A stretch of DNA of 64,000 nucleotides from Novosphingobium kaempferiae (GTDB taxonomy: Bacteria > Pseudomonadota > Alphaproteobacteria > Sphingomonadales > Sphingomonadaceae), in contig NZ_CP089301.1 of the NCBI RefSeq assembly GCF_021227995.1, forward strand, positions 3,906,001-3,970,000. Direction: 5' to 3'. The notes beneath the pieces are model-generated. The model had not been told where the DNA came from. It ran no database searches and saw only the letters and a list, made by a program, of their open reading frames with translations. Below are positions 57,886 through 64,000 of the stretch, in pieces (the stretch's first letter is position 1; each line of letters begins with the position of its first letter). The position numbers and the translations under genes are program-made.

Positions 57886-57967
57886 ATCAAGCGAGCATCG
57901 CCGTGATGACCGGGCCCCTCGTCGAAATCCCTTGCCGAACGGCGGGCGCGCCGCCATCGCCGCTGCC

Positions 57968-58552
57968 ATGAGCGCCAGAAAGCCGGACAGGGTGGAAACG
58001 ACAGGCCCCACGCGCGAGGAGGAAGTGCTGGCGGCGGCCGCCGGTCTGTTCGCCGAGCGCGGCTATGCGGCGACCAGCATGCGCGACATCGGCGAGCGCG
58101 TGGGCCTGCTGGGCGGCTCGCTCTACCACTACATCAAGAGCAAGGACGCGCTCTTCGTGCGCATCCACGACCGCGCATTGCAGGCGGCGGAGGACCGCAT
58201 CCGCGCCGCCATCACGGGGATCGACGATCCGGCGCTGCGTCTGGCGACGGCATGCCGCGTGCTGCTGGCGATCCAGCTCGACCCGGCATCGCTGACGATG
58301 CCGCTGATGCACGATTTCCGCGCGGTGCCCGAAGTGGTGCGCGCGCAACTGGTGGAGCGCCGCGACGCCTTCGAGCGGCTGTTCGTCGATCTGGTGGAGG
58401 CCGCGCCGCCGCCCGCAGGCGTCGACCCCGCGATCTACCGCATCCTGCTGCTGACGACGCTCAATTCCGCGAGCGACTGGTATCGCCCCGGCCGCCTGAC
58501 GCTCGATCAGGTCGCGGAGCAGATCCTGCGGGTCTACGCGGTCACGGGCTGA
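57968..58552 (+). CDS. TetR-family regulator of acyl-CoA metabolism
   Basis: 194 residues from ATG 57968; no clear ribosome binding site. REEEVLAAAAGLFAERGYAA and SMRDIGERVGLLGGSLYHYI are the helix-turn-helix with the family signature. The C-terminal ligand domain is short and helical. Divergent from the acyl-CoA dehydrogenase, it probably represses it until an acyl-CoA binds. Its end overlaps the convergent thioesterase gene by 19 bp. Confidence 0.87.
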   Translation: MSARKPDRVETTGPTREEEVLAAAAGLFAERGYAATSMRDIGERVGLLGGSLYHYIKSKDALFVRIHDRALQAAEDRIRAAITGIDDPALRLATACRVLLAIQLDPASLTMPLMHDFRAVPEVVRAQLVERRDAFERLFVDLVEAAPPPAGVDPAIYRILLLTTLNSASDWYRPGRLTLDQVAEQILRVYAVTG

Positions 58553-59427
58553 GGCTTGACCACGCGGGCGAGGCCTTCCTGCGCGACACTGGCGACGAGG
58601 GTGCCCGAACGGTCGTAGATCGCGCCGCGCGCGAAGCCGCGCGCATGGCCTGCCCAGGGGCTCTCCATGCTGTAGAGCAGCCAGTCATCCACCGGCGGGG
58701 TCGAGTGGAACCACACCGCATGGTCGAGGCTCGCTACTTGCAGGCCCGGCGTGAAGAAGGTCTTCGAATGCGGCAGCACCGCCGTCGAGACAAGCGCGAA
58801 ATCGCTGGCGTAGGCGAGGATCACGCGTTTCAGCGCATCGTCGCTTTCCATCGGCGCGGCAAGGCGGAACCACAGGAACTGGCGCGGCGTCTCGCCGCTC
58901 TGCATCGCGCCCTTCATCGCGGGCGGTCCGGGACGGACCTCGAACGAGGCGAGGCGCTCCATCATCGCCTGCGGGAACTGCTGCCCGATCGCGGCGAGCG
59001 CGGCGGCAAGTTCCGGGCACTGTTCGGGCGCAGGCACCTGCGGCATCGGCGCGGCGTGGGCGAAGCCTTCCTCGCGCCGGTGGAACGAGGCGGCGAGGTT
59101 GAGAATCGGCTTGCCGCCCTGCATGGCGACGACGCGGCGATTGGCGAAGCTGCCGCCGTCGAAATCGCGCAGGACGCGGTAGATGATCGGGCGCGTGGTG
59201 TCGCCGGCGCGCAGGAAGTAGGCATGGAGCGAGTGCGCCTGACGCTCCAGCCCGTCGCCTTCGTTGATGCCCCGCGCGGCTGCGGCGAGGGCCTGCGCCA
59301 CCACCTGCCCGCCGAACACGCGGCCCGGCCCTTCGGCGGCGGGGGCGCCACGGAACAGGTCGGTGTCGATCTCCTCGACGTCCAGCAGGGCGCGCAGTTC
59401 GGCGACGGCGGCAGCGGGGTCAGCCAT
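58534..59427 (-). CDS. tesB: Acyl-CoA thioesterase II (TesB)
   Basis: 297 residues from ATG 59427. The double hot-dog fold is marked by GPGRVFGGQVVAQALAAAAR, QAHSLHAYFLRAGDTTRPII and, in the second half, DFALVSTAVLPH, ASLDHAVWFHS and WLLYSMESPWAGHARGFARG. The Asp-Gln-Thr type catalytic residues fall in these segments. It hydrolyses medium- and long-chain acyl-CoAs in the cytoplasm. The start overlaps the MerR gene end by 8 nt, so it is the last gene of the FadL-FadD-MerR-TesB chain. Confidence 0.92.
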   Translation of the reverse strand: MADPAAAVAELRALLDVEEIDTDLFRGAPAAEGPGRVFGGQVVAQALAAAARGINEGDGLERQAHSLHAYFLRAGDTTRPIIYRVLRDFDGGSFANRRVVAMQGGKPILNLAASFHRREEGFAHAAPMPQVPAPEQCPELAAALAAIGQQFPQAMMERLASFEVRPGPPAMKGAMQSGETPRQFLWFRLAAPMESDDALKRVILAYASDFALVSTAVLPHSKTFFTPGLQVASLDHAVWFHSTPPVDDWLLYSMESPWAGHARGFARGAIYDRSGTLVASVAQEGLARVVKPQPVTA

Positions 59428-59839
59428 CAATTGGCCTCAGCGGGGAGCCTTCGAGCCATGCGAGGGCCTGCCGTTCGATGGAGAGCAGTTCCTCGAGCGT
59501 CTGGTCGATGGCGCGCTTCTGCTTGCGCAGGTCGGCGATGCGCTCGCCCACCTTGGCCTTCAGCGCGCGGACCTGTTCCTGATGCTCGGGATCGACGTCG
59601 TAGAGGTCGAGGAAGTCCTTGATCTCGCGGATCGAGAAGCCGAGACGCTTGCCGCGCAGGATCAGTTGCATCCGCCCGATCTCCCGCCGCGAATAGATCC
59701 GCGTGGTGCCCGCCCGCTGCGGCGCGATCAGGCCCTTGTCCTCGTAGAAGCGCAAGGTCCGCATCGTCACGCCAAGCAGCGTCGCGGCCTCCTGGATGCC
59801 GAGCATCTGGGGGAGTTCGGGGGCGGGAGCGGCGCTCAA
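59420..59839 (-). CDS. MerR-family regulator (LiuR-like) in the fatty-acid operon
   Basis: 139 residues from TTG 59839, which overlaps the FadD stop (TTGA); an ATG 11 codons in is possible. MLGIQEAATLLGVTMRTLRF begins the MerR winged helix, RAGTTRIYSRREIGRMQLIL continues it, and LRALKAKVGERIADLRKQKR-like segments form the dimerisation coil. LiuR-type MerR proteins control fatty-acid and branched-chain acyl-CoA breakdown. Location inside the operon suggests autoregulation. Confidence 0.82.
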   Translation of the reverse strand: MSAAPAPELPQMLGIQEAATLLGVTMRTLRFYEDKGLIAPQRAGTTRIYSRREIGRMQLILRGKRLGFSIREIKDFLDLYDVDPEHQEQVRALKAKVGERIADLRKQKRAIDQTLEELLSIERQALAWLEGSPLRPIDG

Positions 59840-61554
59840 GCGGCCGGTCCACCCGAGCCCGCTGCCGCCGCGCGCTTCGCGGCTTCCTCGGCGACGAGAT
59901 CCTTCTTGGACAGCTTGCCGACCATCGTCTTGGGCAGCGAATCCCGGAACTCTATCGAAGAGGGAATCTCGATCTTGTTCAGCCGCTCGCGCAGGAAGCC
60001 CAGCAATGTTTCCTGATCCAAGATGTCCCCCGCATGCAGCACCACGAACGCCTTGGGGGCCTGCCCGCGATAGGCGTCCGGGACGCCGATCACGACCGCT
60101 TCGGCGACCATCGGATGCTCGTAGAGCGCTTCCTCGATCACGCGCGGATAGACGTTGTACCCCCCGCACAGGATCACGTCCTTGATCCTGTCCACGAGGA
60201 ACAGATAGCCGTCCTGATCGAGATAGCCAATATCGCCTGTACGCAATGCGCCGTAGATGAAGGTCTTCTCGGTATCCTCGGGCCGGTTCCAGTAGCCCTT
60301 CATGATCTGCGGCCCGCGCGCGCAGACCTCGCCCTTCTCGCCGGGCGCGCAGAGGCGGGTAGGATCGGCGGGATCGCGGATCTCCAGCGCGGTGCCTGGG
60401 AAGGCCGGGCCGCAGGAGTTGTCCTTGACCAGCCCCTCCAGGGGATTGCAGGCGATGATCGGGCTCGCTTCGGACAGGCCGTAGCCTTCCACCACGTTGA
60501 CCCCGGTGCGCTGCTCGAACTCGCGCCGCACTTCGAGGGGGAGCGGGGCGCCGCCGGAGATGCAGACGCGGGTCTGGTCGAACTCGCCGTGCAACTGCTG
60601 GCCGTTGAGCGCGGTGTAGAGCGTCGGCACCCCGAAGAACTGCGTCGGCTTGGTGCGCTTGGCGGTGGCGAGGAAGGACTTCATCTCGAAGCGCGGCAGC
60701 AGGATCATCTCAGCGGCGGTATCGACCGAGTAGTTGAGCACCGTCGTCAGCGCGAAGACATGGAACAGCGGCAGGACGCCGAGCGTGCGCTCCTGGCACT
60801 CGGGCATGTGGCCGACATGCGCGATCATCTGCGCCGAGTTCGCGGCAAGGTTGGCGTGCGTCAGCATGGCGCCCTTGGGCGTGCCGGTGGTGCCGCCGGT
60901 GTATTGCAGGACCGCGAGGTCGTTGGGCGAACGCTCCACCGGGTCCGGATCGGCGTCGCGCGCGATGAGGTTGGCCCAGCGGGCATAGCGCAGGTCATGC
61001 GGCTCGTGCGCGATGTCGCTGCGCTTGAACAGCAGGAAGGCGCGGCGCTTCATCGCGGGCAGGGCGTCCGCGAAGGGGCACACGACCACGCGCTTGAGCG
61101 AGCTGCGGCCGACCAGCGGCTCCAGCTTGGGCAGGCAGAGCGCGAGGTCGGTGGCGATCATCACCTCGCACCCGGAATCCGTGACCTGGTGCGCCATCTC
61201 GCGCTCGGTGTAGAGCGGATTGAAGTTCACCACGACCGCGCCGATGCGCAGCACCGCGAAGTAGCTGACGACGTAGTACGGCGTGTTGGGCAGGCACAGG
61301 CCTACCCGCGTGCCCTTGGTGACGCCGAGATCCTGCAGGCCCCGGGCGGCGCGCTTCACCAGCGCGCCGATCTCGGCATAAGTCCACTTGCGGCCCATGA
61401 AGTCGATGGCGGGCCACTGGCCGTGGGCCTCGACCGCATGGTCCAGCAGGTCGGTCAGAAGACGCGGCGCGATCGGCGGCATCTCGTCCGTCCCCGATGG
61501 TGAGGTAGAGTCGGTGGCGGGTGCGACCCCGCCGATCGTCGCCGCAGCATTCAT
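59836..61554 (-). CDS. fadD: Long-chain fatty-acid-CoA ligase
   Basis: 572 residues. YTGGTTGTPKGAMLTHANL is the AMP-binding P-loop, VEGYGLSEASP the adenine site, TGDIGYLDQDGYLFLVDRIK the hinge, and MVGKLSKKDL holds the catalytic C-terminal Lys. Activates fatty acids to acyl-CoA with ATP. Its ATG overlaps the FadL-type porin stop (TGATG), coupling uptake to activation. Confidence 0.92.
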   Translation of the reverse strand: MNAAATIGGVAPATDSTSPSGTDEMPPIAPRLLTDLLDHAVEAHGQWPAIDFMGRKWTYAEIGALVKRAARGLQDLGVTKGTRVGLCLPNTPYYVVSYFAVLRIGAVVVNFNPLYTEREMAHQVTDSGCEVMIATDLALCLPKLEPLVGRSSLKRVVVCPFADALPAMKRRAFLLFKRSDIAHEPHDLRYARWANLIARDADPDPVERSPNDLAVLQYTGGTTGTPKGAMLTHANLAANSAQMIAHVGHMPECQERTLGVLPLFHVFALTTVLNYSVDTAAEMILLPRFEMKSFLATAKRTKPTQFFGVPTLYTALNGQQLHGEFDQTRVCISGGAPLPLEVRREFEQRTGVNVVEGYGLSEASPIIACNPLEGLVKDNSCGPAFPGTALEIRDPADPTRLCAPGEKGEVCARGPQIMKGYWNRPEDTEKTFIYGALRTGDIGYLDQDGYLFLVDRIKDVILCGGYNVYPRVIEEALYEHPMVAEAVVIGVPDAYRGQAPKAFVVLHAGDILDQETLLGFLRERLNKIEIPSSIEFRDSLPKTMVGKLSKKDLVAEEAAKRAAAAGSGGPAA

Positions 61555-62852
61555 CAGAAGGCCATCCTTGCACCGAGGGAGAACACGAGGGCGGAAGCGT
61601 CCTGCAACTCGCCATTGACCAGGATCGGCGTCTGCACCGGCGTCCCGGCATAGGCGGCCGTCGTGCGGTCGATGGTCGCGTCCTTGAACCAGATGTAGGA
61701 GGCCGCCGCGTCGATGGTGAACTTCTGGCTCAGCGAATAGCTGGTGCCTGCCGAGACGTTCCAGCGGTTGCTGTCAGGCACGCGCGCGTCGCGGTTGCCG
61801 TTGCGGGTGGGCGTCATGCCGCGCTGGATGCCGGTGCGTACCGTCCACTGCGGGTTGACCTCGTAGTCGGCGCCGAGCGCCCAGGTCCAGCTGTTGCGGT
61901 AGTTCTCGGGTATCGACTGGTTCAGCGGGGCGCCGAGGTCGATCGAGTCGAACTTGCTCCAGCCCATGCGCACGACCTGCGCGTTGAGGGTCAGGCTCTT
62001 GCTCATCTTCGCGCGGGCGCTGCCGATGACCATCCATGGCGTGCTGAATTCGGCGGTGGCATCGATGGTGCCGTTGCGCGCGGCGAGCGGACCGGCCAGC
62101 CCCTCGATCGTCACGGTGCCGTCGAGCTTGTGCTTGATCGACGACTTGTAGGCGAGGCCGAGCGAGACCGGGCCGTCATGGAACTGCATGCCCGCAGACC
62201 AGCCCACGTCCCATCCCTTGCCCTTGAGGTTCTGGTGCCCGTCCGGCAGCAGCGGCGAGAGGTTGGGGAGGTAGTTGCCGAGCGCGGCGTCGACATGCTC
62301 GATGTTCGCCGCGCCGCCGATGTAGAGGCCCTTGGCGACTTCCACCGCGATGCTGGGCTGGATGTCGAAGGTGCGCAGCTTGGTCTTGTCGGCGCTGTAG
62401 CGCGACCAGCTGTCGGCATCGTAGTCGGTAGTGAAGGAATAGGGCGCGGTTACGGACAGGCCAAGCGCCACGCGGCCGAAGCCATAGGCGATCGCGCCCG
62501 AGGGGAGCACGCCGTTGTCGATGGGGTTCTTTGCGAGCGGATCGCCGCCGACCGAGGCCGGGGCCTGCGCCGGGCGCACGATCACGGTGTTGTTGTCCAC
62601 CACCTTGCCGCGCGGACGGATGAAGCTGGCGCGGACCGAAGCTTCGCCGCCCTGCATCCCGGCGATCGAGGCGGGGTTCCACCACAGGGACTCGACGCCG
62701 GTGTCAGCCGCTTCGCCCGAAAAGGCGCGGCCCTGTCCGCGGACGGACTGCTCCTGAAGATAGAACGCCTGTGCGCTCGCGGTGCCTCCCCAGGCGAGGG
62801 CGACGGCGCTGGCGGCGCCGGCAAGGAGGAGGCGACTGGAACGGTAATGCAT
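61554..62852 (-). CDS. fadL: FadL-family outer-membrane fatty-acid transporter
   Basis: 432 residues from ATG 62852, with GGGAGAG upstream. The signal peptide ends GGTASAQAF. YLQEQSVRGQGRAFSGEAAD and VESLWWNPASIAGM are the N-terminal hatch motif of FadL/TodX proteins. The barrel ends LVFSLGARMAF with a terminal Phe. It takes hydrophobic compounds across the outer membrane. First of four genes joined by overlaps. Confidence 0.9.
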   Translation of the reverse strand: MHYRSSRLLLAGAASAVALAWGGTASAQAFYLQEQSVRGQGRAFSGEAADTGVESLWWNPASIAGMQGGEASVRASFIRPRGKVVDNNTVIVRPAQAPASVGGDPLAKNPIDNGVLPSGAIAYGFGRVALGLSVTAPYSFTTDYDADSWSRYSADKTKLRTFDIQPSIAVEVAKGLYIGGAANIEHVDAALGNYLPNLSPLLPDGHQNLKGKGWDVGWSAGMQFHDGPVSLGLAYKSSIKHKLDGTVTIEGLAGPLAARNGTIDATAEFSTPWMVIGSARAKMSKSLTLNAQVVRMGWSKFDSIDLGAPLNQSIPENYRNSWTWALGADYEVNPQWTVRTGIQRGMTPTRNGNRDARVPDSNRWNVSAGTSYSLSQKFTIDAAASYIWFKDATIDRTTAAYAGTPVQTPILVNGELQDASALVFSLGARMAF

Positions 62853-62905
62853 TGGTACTCTCCCTAAGCGACTGTTTTTCGCTTGTTCTTGAACGACCCT
62901 GGTCT

Positions 62906-63340
62906 TCACTTGATCCGCGTCCAGGTCTGCGTCTTGCAGAGCGGCCAGACGATGCAGCCCTTGAGCTTGAGCGTGTCCGCGCCCGAAGGTGTGATGGTGG
63001 CCTTGTAGGTGCCGCCATCCTCGGGGTTGTAGATCGACCCGCCCGACCACGTATTGCCGTCCGCCTTGAAGCCGCCGAGGATCTGGAGGCCCTTGAGGCG
63101 GCGGTCGCGCTTGGACGCGTCCTTGTTGTTGATGTCCTTGAGTTCCGGGTTCTTCAGGATGTTCTCGGAAGACATCAGCTTGCCGCAGATCGAGCCGCCG
63201 CAGCGTTCGATCTCGACGACGCCGTGCTTGGCGGGCGTGCGCCACGAACCGACCAGCGAACCGGCATCCGCAGCGAGCACCGGCGAAGCGGCGCTCATGG
63301 CGGAAACCAACGCCATGGTCGTAAGTTTAACGAAGTGCAT
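62906..63340 (-). CDS. DUF2147-family exported protein
   Basis: 144 residues from ATG 63340, GAGAGG upstream, signal peptide ending SPVLAAD. LVGSWRTPAKHGVVEIERCG, SICGKLM and LKLKGCIVWPLCKTQTWTRI match DUF2147, a small calycin-like periplasmic domain with four conserved cysteines. It lies 53 bp before FadL on the same strand and is likely co-transcribed, possibly helping hydrophobic substrate handling. Function not known. Confidence 0.85.
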   Translation of the reverse strand: MHFVKLTTMALVSAMSAASPVLAADAGSLVGSWRTPAKHGVVEIERCGGSICGKLMSSENILKNPELKDINNKDASKRDRRLKGLQILGGFKADGNTWSGGSIYNPEDGGTYKATITPSGADTLKLKGCIVWPLCKTQTWTRIK

Positions 63341-63561
63341 TTGCGACCTCTCCATCTCTCTCGCCCGGGTTCGTTTATGCTGGAACCGCGCCCCTCGCTT
63401 CGCAGGTGACGCCGGATCCCGAACCGGATGGACTCGGCATATCCCAAAATTTGCTTGACGTATAGGGAAAGATTCGCACCTTAAGGGAAGACGTTCGAAG
63501 GAACGAGGATCGCTACGGATTCGGCACAATAGCCGCGCCGGTCCGCCCATGGAGAGAATGC

Positions 63562-64000
63562 ATGAAAAGCGTCGTGATCGCGGGCTATGCCCGTTCGCCG
63601 TTCCACCTTGCCAACAAGGGCGCGCTCGCCCGCGTCCGCCCCGATGACCTTGCCGCGCAGGTGATCCGTGGTCTCATCGCGAAGACCGGCGTCGAGCCCG
63701 CCGATATCGAGGATATCATCGTCGGCTGCGCCTTCCCCGAAGGCGAGCAGGGCCTGAACGTGGCGCGCCTGATCGGGCTCCTCGCGGACCTGCCGCTGTC
63801 GGTCGGCGGCATGACGGTGAATCGCTTCTGCGGCTCGTCGATGAGCGCGATCCACACCGCCATGGGCCAGATCGCCATCGGCGCGGGCGAGGTCTTCGTC
63901 TGCGCGGGTGTCGAGTCGATGAGCCGGGTGCCGATGATGGGCTTCAACCCGCTCCCCAACCCGGTGCTGGCGAAGAAGAGCGCCGCGTACATGGGCATGG
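63562..64000 (+). CDS. Acetyl-CoA C-acyltransferase (thiolase), N-terminal part
   Basis: 146 residues visible before the window ends. ATG 63562 with GGAGAG 5 nt upstream. MKSVVIAGYARSPFHLANKG begins the thiolase fold, and Cys90 in VNRFCGSSMSAIH is the acyl-accepting nucleophile. VFVCAGVESMSRVPMMGFNP continues it. Catalyses thiolytic cleavage in beta-oxidation or the reverse condensation. Divergent from the DUF2147-FadL operon. C-terminal catalytic His and Cys lie beyond the edge. Confidence 0.92.
   Translation, partial: MKSVVIAGYARSPFHLANKGALARVRPDDLAAQVIRGLIAKTGVEPADIEDIIVGCAFPEGEQGLNVARLIGLLADLPLSVGGMTVNRFCGSSMSAIHTAMGQIAIGAGEVFVCAGVESMSRVPMMGFNPLPNPVLAKKSAAYMGM

Overview
The window reads as chromosomal DNA of a free-living alphaproteobacterium of the order Sphingomonadales (Novosphingobium/Sphingobium-like). 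This rests on uniformly high GC, three large TonB-dependent receptors in 64 kb, many Tat-type lipoprotein-less periplasmic enzymes, an SWFG-type BON protein, and dispersed short palindromic repeats of the CATTGCGAGCG type. The genus is an inference. I saw no rRNA, tRNA, CRISPR array, prophage or insertion sequence.

Region 1 (1-13.4 kb) is a carbohydrate locus. It holds a GntP-type aldonate permease (cut by the window edge), an orphan LuxR-type HTH protein, a Tat-exported Gfo/Idh oxidoreductase overlapping an SMP-30 lactonase, a TonB-dependent receptor, an exported esterase, and a tightly coupled GH74 - GH35 - GH29 operon. GH74 endo-xyloglucanase, GH35 beta-galactosidase and GH29 alpha-fucosidase together fit fucogalactoxyloglucan breakdown, with the esterase as a possible deacetylase. 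The oxidoreductase/lactonase/permease trio fits periplasmic oxidation of a released sugar to an aldonate and its uptake. Region 2 (13.4-16.6 kb) holds a pirin and a dipeptidyl peptidase IV.

Region 3 (16.6-24.4 kb) is a two-component system facing a four-gene RND efflux operon (lipoprotein adaptor, CzcA-type pump, DUF3240 protein, TolC-like channel). Region 4 (24.4-29.3 kb) is a second two-component system with an outer-membrane-like protein, a GT4 glycosyltransferase and a DedA protein. Each system has an 11-bp-phased direct repeat in the matching promoters (GACAGG for the first, CTTACGG for the second).

Region 5 (29.3-36.4 kb) carries two MDR-family reductases, a Rieske ferredoxin, two SnoaL/NTF2-like proteins, a 31-residue membrane peptide with a strong ribosome binding site, a second TonB-dependent receptor with a 36-bp palindrome in its divergent promoter, and REP-type repeats. 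A strong promoter at 36.4 kb opens a roughly 410-nt stretch with hairpins and a terminator but no convincing protein: a candidate structured RNA. A 132-bp element with terminal inverted repeats follows.

Region 6 (37.1-45.7 kb) is an iron-acquisition regulon. It contains a catecholate-type siderophore receptor, PiuC-like dioxygenase, FMN hydroxyacid oxidase, ApbE flavin transferase, DUF4198, DUF2271 (with an ApbE target motif DGLSGAT), PepSY membrane protein and divergent tonB, with two Fur-box-like palindromes. Region 7 (45.7-55.9 kb) is signalling and envelope: a hybrid PAS/GAF histidine kinase with a receiver protein, a GGDEF protein, a BON protein, an ATP-grasp ligase with C-terminal membrane helices coupled to a TauE/SafE permease, and an acyltransferase. 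Region 8 (56-64 kb) is fatty-acid metabolism: acyl-CoA dehydrogenase with divergent TetR, then DUF2147, FadL, FadD, MerR and TesB genes chained by overlaps, and a thiolase running off the end.
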